Part shown: positions 12,701-23,400 of the stretch, one piece after another | How the letters are laid out: each line of letters starts with the position of its first letter | How positions within the stretch are numbered: the stretch's first letter is position 1 | NCBI GenBank assembly: GCA_964035795.1 | Contig: OZ038320.1 | Coordinates: 16,634,589-16,698,588, forward strand | Reading direction: 5' to 3' | Source of the DNA: Pterobdella sp. o SKG-2022 | Lineage: Eukaryota > Annelida > Clitellata > Hirudinida > Piscicolidae | DNA: 64,000 bases | Made by a program: the position numbers and the translations under genes | The notes under the pieces: model-generated | Databases searched by the model: none | What the model was told of the DNA's origin: nothing | The model's input: the letters and a program-made list of their open reading frames with translations, nothing else

Positions 12701-15700
12701 CAACAGCTTTGGCATCTAATTCAATTTTACCATTTGTACTATTATTATTATCTAGCTCATTATTATTGGTATCGTTGTTGCTGATTGGTCCTCGCCTGGC
12801 CATTATGACTAGCACGTCTCCGATATCAGCTATGTAAGATATAGTCCTGAGAGCGTGATCCATCATTATTTCCTTTAAGGGTGTGTTTGTGTAAGTGCAA
12901 TCATTTTTGCAAACTTGATTAAAGAATCACGATTAATCAAAATTTAAAAGCACTTATAATCTTCAAGTATTTTTCATTTTTTTGCTATTATTGTTATTAT
13001 CAATATTAACCTGAAGATCGGTATTAAGAACCATAATTTTTTCCACACTGACAAACAAATCCACAAGAGTTCCTGGCCTTGCATTACCTTTCAACACCGG
13101 GTCCTATTATTATTATTATTGGAAATGATTTTATTTAAAAGTGAATGGAATTTATTAATAAAATAAACAATTTCGAAAATCGAATAAAAAGCACGTAAGA
13201 GCCATTAACCTTTATTCTGTTGATAGCCTCTTGAGCTTGAATAAGTCTGGCAGCCTTGGAGGGCTGTCCTTCAGAGACCAGTTGGGTGGAGCCCAGGTAC
13301 TGAGCCCTGAACAACACTCCTTCTATCAAAACTACATCAGGATTTGTTTTGGTAGTTCATACTAACAATATTAACATTTAAGACTAATTGACTAATTTCT
13401 TTATTTTATTGAAAGACTTAACACAGTTGTTCATGAATAAAAGTATTCAAAATGCACTCACACGATTCCTTATCAGCATTACTGCCTCTTTTGTCCCTAT
13501 CATCCTGTATGGCGTTTGTAAGGTATTTTGTAAATATATGTCTTACTTATAAGGTCAAATATAAAGTTGTTGTTTGAGTAATAGTACATTATTACCAAGT
13601 ATAAAATAAGTTTAAAAAGAATATAAGTATGAACATCAATGCTCACAAATAATATATTCAAAACTTTCTAGGTATTTTGAGTTTGAAATAATTCTACAAG
13701 TATCATTTTAAAGATATTATAAATAGTATTATGAAGAATTTCCGATTTATATAAAATATAATTCCCAATATGTTAACGAAAATTTGAATAATACAGATAT
13801 ACTTTAAAAGCAAAAGCAAAGGGATATAATAAAATTTTAAAGTACTCGACTTCAAAATCCATTTCATCTAGCTAAATATTGAAACATTAAGTAGAAAAAC
13901 TAACAGAATTGGCTTTCTTAGTGTTTGAATTAGAAACATCCGTATTGTCAACATGGCCCTTAGATACACCAGTGCTTGATTTTGATTTTTTTTTATTTTG
14001 AATGTTTTCTTCATTCATTGAGTTTTCTATATTATCCCAGTTTTTGTTTTTGATGGCAGAATACTTTTCATTATCATCATCACTTCCTTTTGTCTGGATT
14101 TGCTTGTTGGTCATTATGTCTTTATTCTGTCCGCTCTTAATCATATTGTTTTTATTCTCATCATTTTCGTTACCACCATTATTATTGTTGTTTTTAGTAT
14201 CACTATGAACGCTTCTGATTGATGGAGTGGAGTGTTGCGAATGTTCAATACCATTGCCATTATTACTAAGCATGCTAGTATTGTTGGTTTTATCGTTATT
14301 ATTGGTATTTGTAGTATATTTTTTGTGCTTCATAGAAGACTGGAAAAGAGTAATTTCTGACATTTTTCTCTTCTCAATGGCGTCCTGTTCTGTCTCTCCT
14401 TTGTTCTTATCTTGTAGAACAACAATATTTCTTTAATTCGAGCATTATGAATAACTTAAATAATGCGTGTTTAAAATTTTCAGATTGATGATAGGCATTT
14501 TCGCAAAGTGGTCAACTTGTCATTGATCAAATTTACTGAACTAGTTCTGATATTAATCTTATATTACTGTTGTTTGATAAAACAAAAAAAAATTATATTT
14601 CATTAGCATTATAATCTTACATAAGATAGGAATTTATCAAAAAACTTCATTGTGAATACTTAAAATTATCAAATAAAAATGTATTATTGAAACTATGTGG
14701 TAATGATAATTAACTATGGTTGTGTACTCATTAATTGAATAATAATAAATCAATATATTGATTAAATGAGATTTAGATTTTGAAGTATGAAAAAACTAAA
14801 ACGATATTAACTTCACGTCCTGGTTTTCTTAAAGAAATATTCTTCAACTGAACAAAACGAAACTGAAAGTTTGAATAAAAGTGAAGTGAATTATTAAATA
14901 ATTTATTTTAAATTTATTTAAAGAAGTGATAAATATTATTTTAAAATGACAAAAAATCACAAACAAAATGTCAATTTAAAATATAAAAATAGTTTAACTG
15001 AAAAAATGAAAAATTTTCAACTTAATGAAATAAATGTATACAAAACTAAATTTAAATTTATATAAATGGTATATATAAATTCAAATAACAGATCCAAACT
15101 CTTAAGGCATTCTTTTTTGAGCTCTGTAGAACTGAAATAAATAAATTTATAAGATATGTAGTTGAAATTATTAGGATAGGATTCAGATTATTATACTGAT
15201 CTATAAAACCTACTTATAAATAAAGAGGAAAACTGAAATCAATATCAAATATTTCAAACAGTTATTTAAATTTGTTTCAAAAATAGATAAAAAAGCTTTG
15301 GCGATAGAATTCGTAAAGACCAGATTCTATGACTATCTCGACATCGAGTTATCATTATTATTCAAACAAAAAAATCATCACAGATGTACGACTGCCACAT
15401 ATTTAGAATCACATGAGTAAAAAACACAGACCCATCAGAATATGTGTCCCCTTTCACTTGTTTCTCCAGTCCTTTTCTAGAGTTTCCTTTTTGAGGGTGT
15501 CTTGATTTTCTTATGAAAATATCATCAGTTTTATTATGAACGCGCTCGTTTGAATTGCATTTGACGGTTTTAGCATCAATTTTTTGTTTTTCCTCAGTGT
15601 TATCATGTTGTTTTTGTTTGTCTTGTTTATATTTTTCGCTACTTTTATGCTTGTTTTCATGGTCATTCATTTTTTTTTTATGTTTGTGTGTTGTTTTTGA

Positions 15701-18700
15701 AGTTTCTTTATTGTAGGCAATGTTAGGTAATGGTTTATCTTCATGTTTAAGGATATGTCTAGCATTATATTTGTTCTCTGATACTTTCTGAATGTTATTT
15801 TCTTTGTTTATCAATAAACTACTTGTCAGTTCATTATTATTATCGTAGCTTCCATCCTCGTTTTCATTATAGTTGTTTCTAATTTTACGACCGTTACTTT
15901 GTTTTTCAGTTATAGGTTTATGCTTTATATTCAATTGATTACTATCTTCATTTCCGTTTTGAAAGCTACTTCTATCGTTATCTTCATTATTCTCATCATT
16001 GCTGGATAATCCATCAAACACATGAGGCATATATGTAGGTGACATATCATCATCATCATCTTTTTTCTCATCATCTTCGTCATCATCCTCATCATCTGTC
16101 TTTCTAACATTATCTTTATCATCACCATTAGTATAATTATCATTGCTGTTATTTCTTGATATAATGCTTGCAACACTTTCACACTCAGTCAATTCTGGAG
16201 ATAAAGTGAAGGTTTTATTCTCTTTCAAACTTTCGTTGAAGTCATTAGAATTGTAATCGTCGTTACCATCATCATACTCATTGTAATTATTATAGTGATT
16301 GTATTCATTAACAAAATCATTGTTGAAAACATTGTTCGTATTTTTTGAAAATTTTTCGTCTGATTTAAACAAGAAATTATTTTCTCTATATCTGTTGTTA
16401 TCATAATCATCATTCTGATTAAGATCATCTTCATTTCTCTGAACCTCTTTATCATGACACTCATTTTCGGTGTCAGAACTCAAAAAAGGATTTTTAGAGT
16501 TTTTGACTTTATTGTTTCCATTTTTATTTTTATAGTTATAAAGTCGATTACCAATATCGTAATTGATTTGATAATTAAATAATTTATTTTTATTCGTTAA
16601 ACTTTCTTTGTTGTAATGATTTTCATAGTTTTTTTCGTCATTTATGTCATAATCTTTATTGGTTTCCAATTCAGTTGGACATTCATTTATTTTATCTTCA
16701 GCATCCTTGATGTTATATATTTCAGTCAAATCATCAATAGGCCCTTTGTCCTTATACATGTCTTCTACACAGTTTCTAAACAGAAAGCCTTCTTCTAGGG
16801 CATTATCATCAATGCCGTACATACAATTTTTTTCATCATTAGCATCATCATTGAGAGGATAAACCTCTTCCATGCAATTGTTATCAATATGTGATTTACG
16901 CAGTTCCTCTAGTAACTCATCAATAACTGACATAGATATAGCTGATTCCGTTTTGTAATCTATATGTGTGTTTTTATGTATATTTGTTTCTTTAGGTGAA
17001 CTTTTATCAATGTCAATAGATTTAACTGTTTCTTTATTTATATCTGTTTTGGTATGTTTTTTTGATTCTTTCGATGAATGCGTTTCATTATTTGAGTCGT
17101 TGTTTTTAGTATCATATTTATCGCCATTTGAGATGCTGTATACTACATTACAAAAGTTATTTTTATTTTTTTTCATTCTATATATTTTTTCTTTGCTAAC
17201 TTCATTTTCATCTGCTTCAATCAAAGATACATCGTTTTTAGCATCGACAATATTAAGCTCATTTATTTTACCATTTTTTATAGCTTTTTCATCTTTTACT
17301 ACACCTACGTCTTCTACATTTTCATAATTTTTGATGATGGACGGACCAGAATAATTTAATGTTTCTTTCATATCAATTTCCGATGATAAGTTTGAATTAA
17401 TCATTTCATAATCTGATAACTTTTTAGATTTCCCATTCTCTTTGTAAAGTTTTTGTTTATCATTGGTTTTTTTATTTGATTCTTTTTTCTTTTGCTCTTT
17501 ATTTAAATTTTTATCAGAATTTTTTTCATTGATATCACATTGAAAACATTCCTCTGTTTTTTCTTCTTTATTCAGTTCAATTGCAATATTTTTGTCGCAA
17601 CATGAATCATTTTTTCCATTCAAAAACACATCTGCATTGTTTTCTTGGCTCAGTTTGCTCTTATTAACAACCTTTTTAAGGCCTCCTGGCACTTTTTTAA
17701 CTTTTTTTATTTCTTTTATGGATTTAGAGCTCTTCAAATCTAAGTTCTCATTTTTCAAATCCTTCACTTTATCTTGTATCTTTTTCTGTTTCAATTTGTT
17801 GCCTTTAATTATTTTATTTTCCCTTATTGATACGTCATCATCCCTAATTTCCAACTTATCATTATTTTCCAAAACATTTTGATTTATTTTCGACTCTGAA
17901 GAATGAAATTTTTTTGATTTAATTTTTTCTTCATGATTATTGTCAATAAGTTTTCTCTCAATTTCATTATCTAAATCATAAAAAGGATTGGTGTGAAAAG
18001 ACTTGGACTTTGCAACATTCACATAATCTCTTATACTTTTTGCCCTCTCTTCATACTCAATTTTCCCCATACCTTCCAAATTGTCTTTTTGTTGCTCTTT
18101 ACCGTAAAGAAGACTTCTTATTTCTTGAAGACTCATTTCTATATCTTCTTTACCAAACTCCAATGTTTTGCTTTTTTTAATACCACTTTTTTCTGAAATA
18201 TCATTCACTCTGGTTGTAACATTTTTGTTTAAAGTTTCTGTTTTTGTAGGTTTTTTATTTTCATTTGTGATTTTCGACTTTTTGCTCACTTTATTCGTCC
18301 TATCTTCTTCAGAAGTCTTTTTGGGAATCAAATTTGATTTTTTTTCTAAATTTGAACCATTTTCTTTCAAACTTTTAAAATTCTGTTCAACACTTTCATC
18401 ATTATCACGAATCAAATGGTTTTGTAAAATGGATTTGTTTTCCACTCGCTTAGCAGTCCCAGGAAACACTTGGTCCTTAGTCTTGAGAGTTCTTTTAGAA
18501 GCAATAGGTGCTGCTTTCATTGGCGGGGTCATTTGAACAGGTTTTGGAGGATTTGTGGTGATGGGAAGGTTATTATAGTTTTCTGTTGTTAGTTCTGATG
18601 GTATATTTTGAGCATTGATTTGAAAGTCATTATTTTTGACCAGTTGAGCTTTTGCCTCAGAAGTTGTATGTGATTTAAAAAGTTCTGAAATGGTGTTTAT

Positions 18701-19965
18701 ATTATCCATATTTTCATTTTGAAGCTTATGAAGTCTGAAAGTGTCTTTAATTCTAATTTTCCCATCACTATTGTTCTCACCAACCTTTGAACAGAAAAAC
18801 TCTAAAGTCACTTTGGAAGCCTTTGAGGAATTATATGTAAAAGATTTTGTTTGTTGTTTTTTGGAACTTAGCAAAATGTCATTGCTCATTTTCAAATCTT
18901 TCAAATTGTTGGTCACAAATTTGTTTTCATAAACATCACATTTTTTACCTTCTTGTGGTGGAGCAGTTTCATCATGAAAAGCTTCATCATTAATTTGGTT
19001 TATTGGTTCAGACTTGAAGGAATCAGTGTTATTGAAGCTTTGAGATTTTATTTTAATGAGAGATTTTTCTGTGTTTATTTCATTTGTTTTGAAATCTGAA
19101 CACATTTCTGCATTGTGGATAACAGAAGGAGGGGAAAATGATTGTAATTGTATGTTTTCAATTTCTTTCTTATGTTCAACTTTTGGACTTCTCTCCTGCT
19201 TTTTATCATTTTCTTTTTCAATTAAGTTAGCTTGGTGAATTGGAGTTGAGCCTGTGTTGAAACTCATGAAATTTTTTATTTCCTCATCCAATTGTGGTTT
19301 TTCTGTGCTAATGTCATTATTATAAACTTCTTCAAAACCATTTCTTTTGATGCTAAATCTTTTATCACTAATATAGTTGTTGTTCACCATATCAATTATA
19401 TCTACATAATCATTCTTAGATTCTTTATTTTCCCCTTTATCTTCATTCTCAAAATCTTCTATTGAACCATCTTCACTTCTATAAGAACTAGCACTATCTA
19501 TTATGTTATCAAAGGAAGCATTTGTTTCACAACCTAAACTTTCATTATCCTCTTCTTCTTCATTAACATCTTTATGATTATAAAATGTATTTGATACACT
19601 ACTGATATCACTCAAATGACATGAATTTGTATCACTTATATTTACATCCAAACTTCCAGTTTCATCTAAAAACCTGAAAAAAAATTATAACTGTGAGTAA
19701 TTATCAGGTTTAAACAATTGAATTGAAACAAAATTACCTAATAGCCAATACATCTTCTTTTTACTTAATATTTAAATAACGTTAACAGCATTTTAGGATG
19801 AAAATAATTTAAAATATTTAATTACCTTCTAAGACGGCTGTTATTACTAGTTTGGTTCAAAGAAGCTAAAAATGCTCCTAGAGATGAAACTGAAGGCAAC
19901 TTTTCAATAGCATCTTTTGATTGAGTGTTATGGAAAGGATTTGAAGACGTTGGTGATTTATCCAT
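4218..19965 (-). CDS. APBA: Mint/X11/LIN-10 (APBA family) PTB-PDZ-PDZ adaptor, 15 exons
   Basis: Cytoplasmic adaptor of neuronal and epithelial membrane trafficking; family members bind Munc18, CASK, APP-type tails and presynaptic proteins (known of the family). Exons in transcript order: 19826-19965, 15458-19673, 14812-14862, 13905-14384, 13462-13504, 13210-13331, 13011-13103, 12633-12872, 11063-11158, 9937-10020, 9775-9877, 8501-8610, 8325-8444, 6575-6715, 4218-4289. All phases agree and give about 2036 aa, against about 840 in human APBA1. Residues 1-1640 are low-complexity and charged. The PTB domain is about 1644-1827 ([51 protein letters not shown]). PDZ1 is about 1857-1945 and PDZ2 about 1950-2027, followed by a conserved -YI end. 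PTB and PDZ exons are certain by family match. Exons 3 and 4 and the end of exon 2 are inferred from open frame, phase and splice signals. Confidence 0.93.
4378..4468 (-). repeat. Second SINE-like family, copy 2 (3' half), in APBA intron 14
   Basis: ACTGCTGTACATGT...CTGGGATT...TCGGTCTAGATTATTGATAC is the reverse complement, with substitutions, of the 23745-23836 segment. Only the 3' half is recognised. The core ACTGCTGTACATG also recurs near 6096 and 9331, probably as further fragments. It sits about 90 bp from the terminal APBA exon. Confidence 0.6.
5420..5645 (+). mobile_element. LINE tail remnant in APBA intron 14
   Basis: [15 protein letters not shown] followed, one frame away, by [20 protein letters not shown] and RRWKHLI resembles the extreme C-terminus of a non-LTR retrotransposon (pattern VEGRRGRGR...ML....Y...K..AE.R..WR). 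It sits in the 2.3-kb intron before the last APBA exon. Short, and matched by pattern only. Confidence 0.5.
6160..6338 (+). repeat. tRNA-derived SINE, copy A
   Basis: The 5' head looks like a tRNA: D arm GCTCATCTGGTAGAGC, a 7-nt anticodon loop CTAACTA closed by TTAGA/TCCAA, and a T arm CGGG-TATAATC-CCG, then GTAGGCCGACAA. The acceptor ends do not pair, so it is not a working tRNA. The body and tail (AAAGCACTTATAAATACTGC, ATTACATTATATTAC) match copy B. The tail resembles the AGCGCTTT...AAAGCGCTATATAAAT end common to many animal SINE/LINE families. It lies inside APBA intron 14. Confidence 0.85.
7563..7925 (+). mobile_element. Truncated copy of the same Tc1/mariner family, in APBA intron 13
   Basis: The outer direct repeat (TTCTCATAAAAATTCGCGCA, 7566) and inner direct repeat (CTGCTTTAAAAAATCTACGC, 7734) of the 31.3-32.9 kb element are recognisable. 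So is the region around the transposase start (GAGGGTTGGAGCAACAAAAA, about 7897-7916), which corresponds to REGWSNKK. Nothing after this matches, so only the 5' terminal inverted repeat and the start of the transposase remain. Confidence 0.75.
8040..8275 (+). repeat. Dispersed repeat, copy 1, in APBA intron 13
   Basis: About 230 bp, GC-richer than its flanks, matching 33530-33830 in opposite orientation. Shared blocks, allowing substitutions, include the run around AGGCCTGCTAGCTGGTGAGG, CCTGTCCTCTATTGATTCTT, GGGGTCACTAACTTTAT, AAGATAATTTT, GGCTAGATTT and AAACATCCTGG. No coding sense is seen. It may be a LINE 3' end or a non-autonomous element. Its 3' end abuts the PDZ1-PDZ2 exon (8325). Confidence 0.8.
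8325..10020 (-). CDS. APBA: APBA linker and PDZ1 exons 10-13
   Basis: Exon 9937-10020 encodes the PTB-PDZ linker ([17 protein letters not shown]). Exons 9775-9877, 8501-8610 and 8325-8444 encode PDZ1: [20 protein letters not shown] carries the ligand groove, followed by [15 protein letters not shown] and [17 protein letters not shown]1 runs into [16 protein letters not shown], the start of PDZ2. Donors are GTGTAA, GTTTGT, GTTCGT and GTAAGT. Match to the APBA family is close across all four exons. Confidence 0.95.
11063..13504 (-). CDS. APBA: APBA PTB-domain exons 5-9
   Basis: Exons 13462-13504, 13210-13331, 13011-13103, 12633-12872 and 11063-11158 encode the phosphotyrosine-binding domain that in Mint proteins binds NPxY-type tails. 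Landmarks: YLGSTQL on the first strand, [50 protein letters not shown], and the C-terminal helix [20 protein letters not shown]. The loop before CCHVFESN is expanded by about 35 Asn/Ser-rich residues compared with vertebrate APBA. The splice point N-E|A-Q falls inside a motif conserved in the family, which supports the join. Confidence 0.95.
13905..14862 (-). CDS. APBA: APBA exons 3-4 (tentative), Asn-rich linker
   Basis: Exon 3 (14812-14862, 17 codons, [17 protein letters not shown]) has acceptor TTTCAG and donor GTTAAT, the donor type used elsewhere in this gene. Exon 4 (13905-14384) encodes [17 protein letters not shown] followed by Thr/Asn/Ser-rich sequence ending KKANS, with donor GTTAGT. 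Its start at 14384 was chosen to keep phase 0; upstream AG sites at about 14403 or 14434 would need a different phase. Neither exon shows a family match, so both rest on splice signals and open frame. Confidence 0.55.
15458..19673 (-). CDS. APBA: APBA giant exon 2: 1405-codon disordered N-terminal region
   Basis: One uninterrupted 4.2-kb coding exon, rich in Lys, Asn, Asp, Glu and Ser, with no recognisable folded domain. It includes Asp/Glu runs (near 16050-16100) and Asn/Asp/Tyr-rich stretches (16200-16400). Acceptor is TTTTTTTTCAG before 19673. The proposed donor is CAA|GTGAAA at 15457, which leaves phase 0. If it is not used, the frame stays open to a stop ending at 15362. Two further NPF tripeptides occur (TNPFYD, KNPFLS). 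In APBA proteins the N-terminal half is disordered and carries the Munc18- and CASK-binding segments; I could not find those sequences here. The link to the PTB exons rests on strand, order, phase and the lack of another start. Confidence 0.75.
19826..19965 (-). CDS. APBA: APBA exon 1, start codon and NPF motif
   Basis: The first coding exon starts [13 protein letters not shown] and ends in RLR plus two bases, with donor GTAATT. The next exon supplies the third base of Arg and continues [12 protein letters not shown] chose this ATG because the frame closes upstream and the exon joins the giant exon 2 in phase. It carries an Asn-Pro-Phe tripeptide, the core ligand of EH domains. The start lies 515 bp from the divergent HID1 start. 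An untranslated exon further upstream cannot be excluded. Confidence 0.8.
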
Positions 19966-20480
19966 AAGAGCGTTTTACTGAGAATCTCTGATGAATCAAC
20001 ATCAGCAAGTTAATTAGACCAAATAAAGTTTTAAAAAGTAGATTTAAAAATTTCAATAAAGTTTTTTTGGAAATTTAAAAATGCTAAATTAAATTTGTGA
20101 AAATAGGCTTTGCGAATTGGCAGTTCAATGAAATTTAATTAAAGCCAAAGTAAGAATGTAACATTTTAATAAATACTATGCATTTAATTTTTATTCAAAT
20201 ACAATTGACTATACTAAAAAAATAAATTTATTTTACGATTAAATAAGTTAAATATTTTGAAAAAGTATCGATATATCGAAACTAACATAATTTGTACGCA
20301 TAAAATTTAGAAAATAAGTAAAAAGAAAACTAATTAAAACTTATTTTTAGAACCACTTTATTTTAATCAACCCAATTGTCGTGTTGTTATTGACAGATTT
20401 GAGTCTACGTTAATTAATACAAATAAATGACACTTGAATAATATATTTTTTATCAAAAAAAAACAAAATAACATTTAATA
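19966..20480. promoter_or_regulatory. Shared intergenic promoter of APBA and HID1
   Basis: This 515-bp interval separates two divergent start codons, so it must hold both 5' leaders and at least one core promoter unless untranslated exons lie elsewhere. It is strongly AT-rich. Near the middle, 20266-20273 reads TATCGATA inside the palindrome TCGATATATCGA (20268-20279). TATCGATA is the DRE-type element typical of broadly active insect promoters; its use here is inference. No convincing TATA box at a fixed distance was identified. Confidence 0.6.
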
Positions 20481-23400
20481 ATGGGAAACGCTGATTCGAA
20501 GATAAATTTCAGAAAATCTGTTGTTCAATTAACAACTAGAACACAGGTGATTATTGATATCATTCATTAGAGAAAAATTAAATTTTAAAAACTTAATTTT
20601 ATTCGTGACAGCCTGTTGATGCAGGAGATGAAGCTTTTTGGAGTCAGTTTTGGTCAGATTCAGCCACTTGTGTTCAAGACGTGTTTACATTAATTCCAGC
20701 TGCAGAAATAAGAGCTCTAAGAGAAGAATCACCTTCAAATCTTGCCACTTTATGTTATAAAGCGGTTGAAAAACTCGTGCAAGTAGCTGAAACTGGATGT
20801 CGAAACTCTAAGGATGAGAGAATGAGTTAGTTTACAACATTTATTGATTAAATGGTTGCTGTATTCTCTTTTCATCTTTTTTCAATTTCCATTACCATTA
20901 AGGATATTATATCAACCTTAATATTTTGCTATCAAAGGTTTTGTTTACAAGTAGGTTTCATATTTGAAAAACTTATAATTGTCTTTTTTTGTAATTCTTT
21001 CTATTTATATATAATAAAAAAAAACAATGTCATTTATTATACATAAATAAAATTGGTAAAACAAAAATTGCAATTTTTTTATAGTGAAAATCAGACATCT
21101 TGTTTTTTTACATTTTAGGATTGCTTTTAAATCATTTTATTTTTCCTGATTTTTTTACACTGCCATCTTTAACTTTTATACATTATCCAGAGATATAAAA
21201 ATTTTCACATATGATTTCTATTATTAATCATCTTGCAATCATCAATCCATTCAACCTCAAGCATGAACCTCAATATTCACACATTCGCAGTACAGAATTG
21301 TATTCGCCTACTGACTCGTCTGTTACCTTATATTTTTGAAGACACTGATTGGAGAGGATTTTTTTGGACCACAATGCCTGGACAGTGGAAGGAGGATGAT
21401 GAACACAGTGATGTTGGTGTTGATGATTCAAATACATTCACTGCTATTTTTTAGGTTTTTTATGTGAAGCTGATTAGAATTGAATATCTTTGGAAGCTTT
21501 TAAAAAGAAGCACTTTTTAAATAGCTGATATCATCAAAATTCATATGATTTGCATTATTATGTTTCAATAAGATTATTCTTCATGGAAGTTGATATATTA
21601 CTGTTATTTTTTACAGACTGATTGTTTAATCATAGATTATTGAGTTTAATTTTTAAAAAGCTCTAATTTGTGGTTAAGTAAATGGTACATTTGCTCAGTA
21701 CCACAAACATTTTGTTTCATATAAGTTTTTCAACAGGCGTTCACTAGCTTTGATACATTATATAGCATATCTATGCCTATTGATCTTAAAAGAAGACTTG
21801 CTTCTGAACTCTTATTTGGTTATATGTTTGTATTTTTTAAAGAAGTCACTGCATCCTTTTCATCATTTAATCATCTTTTCTTGTTTTAGTCTATCATAGG
21901 CATTCTCCTTAACAATTGAATTGTTTCTGATCAACACAGAAACAAGTATAGCAGTGAAGAAAATGTCTATTGAATAGTTCTTCAAATGTTCTCCTTATCT
22001 TTGAGTGATGTCTTTTTTAGGGCTGATCTCATTAGCGTTCATTCTTTATTTTGATTACTAAAAAAATTCTTCAAATCAAAAATATATAAATTAATTTTAA
22101 AATTCATTTTGATAACTTCACTGACTACAATAAATTTAGATAAAAATATATACTACAATAGGAACCTATAGGTACATGCTAGATATTTTTGTCTCAATTT
22201 TGGCAGGGTAAGCCTTGCAAAGACATTTCTTTCAAAATATCATCACCTCATCAGCATGATTTTTGGCATAGCAGTGTTGTTCAAGCTAATAAAATTTTTC
22301 TTCAAGACAATTAATTACTGAAGTTTATATTATAGTCATATATTTGAACTTTTTAAAATTTAAAGCTCTCATAGTCTTATTTTATTTTTTCGTTGTTTAC
22401 AAAGCTAAACTTACTTTTTTTAATTTTTCTATTTGGTTTAAAATTAATAATATTATTAGATAACCACTGTTGTTCATATCTGACCATAGTCTGTGTTAAT
22501 TCTTACTAAACCAACCTTTTGAAATTCTTTGGCTATGAAGGCAGTACTGGCTTGGAGGTCTGCCACAGGTGCAGCAAATGATTGAAGATGATTAGATAAA
22601 AGATTCACCAAGTTTTTTTTCTTTATGCGCTTTTCAGTAACTTTTTGTACTCATTTATAATCTTTGATGCAAAGCTGCTTCATATTTTTACCTCTCCCTG
22701 AACCTCTGTCAGGAGGCAGGCTTTATATTTATTTTTATAAACTATAATCTTTATTTTTAATGCTAGGGATTTTAGAATGGCTTTAAATATATAGTTTATT
22801 ATAATTTTTATTGATAAAAATATTAATATGATTGAAGCAGGAAAACAGTGTACCATTGGCACAGTCCCTGATCTCAGCTCTCTGCGTGAGTAACATGTGC
22901 TTTAAATTGATTAAATACTCAATTCATTCAGTCTTACATAATAAATCAATTATATGCTTCGCAACAAATGTTAATTCGAATGTCATTATTTATAATCAAC
23001 AGTTTCACAGTTTTCAATAGAAAGTTTTTTCTAATTAATTTTGGTAGATTTTTATTGATATAAAGTATGTTCATGTCAGTGTTAGGTAATGCTATTTAGG
23101 AAGGTTAATTTTAACAGTCAATAATAATAAGAGTTCATTTCAGGTAATAATGTTAAAATTTCGTACAGTTACTTCGGTTTATGATAAAAAAAATATTCTT
23201 AGTGATTATTTTATAAGTTCAAGTAACGACACGAAATTCAAATTATTTAAAAACATAAGATGTTTCTAAAAAAATATCAGAGTTCATCGTTTTATTCTAT
23301 AATTTCAATGATAAAAGATATTTTAAATGCAAATTTTTTCATTACTATCATCATATTATCAGTTTATTGTTCATGCTCGCCATTACAGGACCTCTTGTTC

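Noticed and set aside
14002..14436. Hydrophobic plus-strand frames (Leu/Val/Ser-rich) as small membrane proteins
   Set aside because: Complement of the Asn/Thr-rich APBA exon 4; the hydrophobicity is a strand artefact.
16616..18536. Plus-strand open frames opposite the giant APBA exon
   Set aside because: They are antisense shadows of the Lys/Asn/Asp-rich coding exon, giving Phe/Ile/Leu-rich translations without family match.
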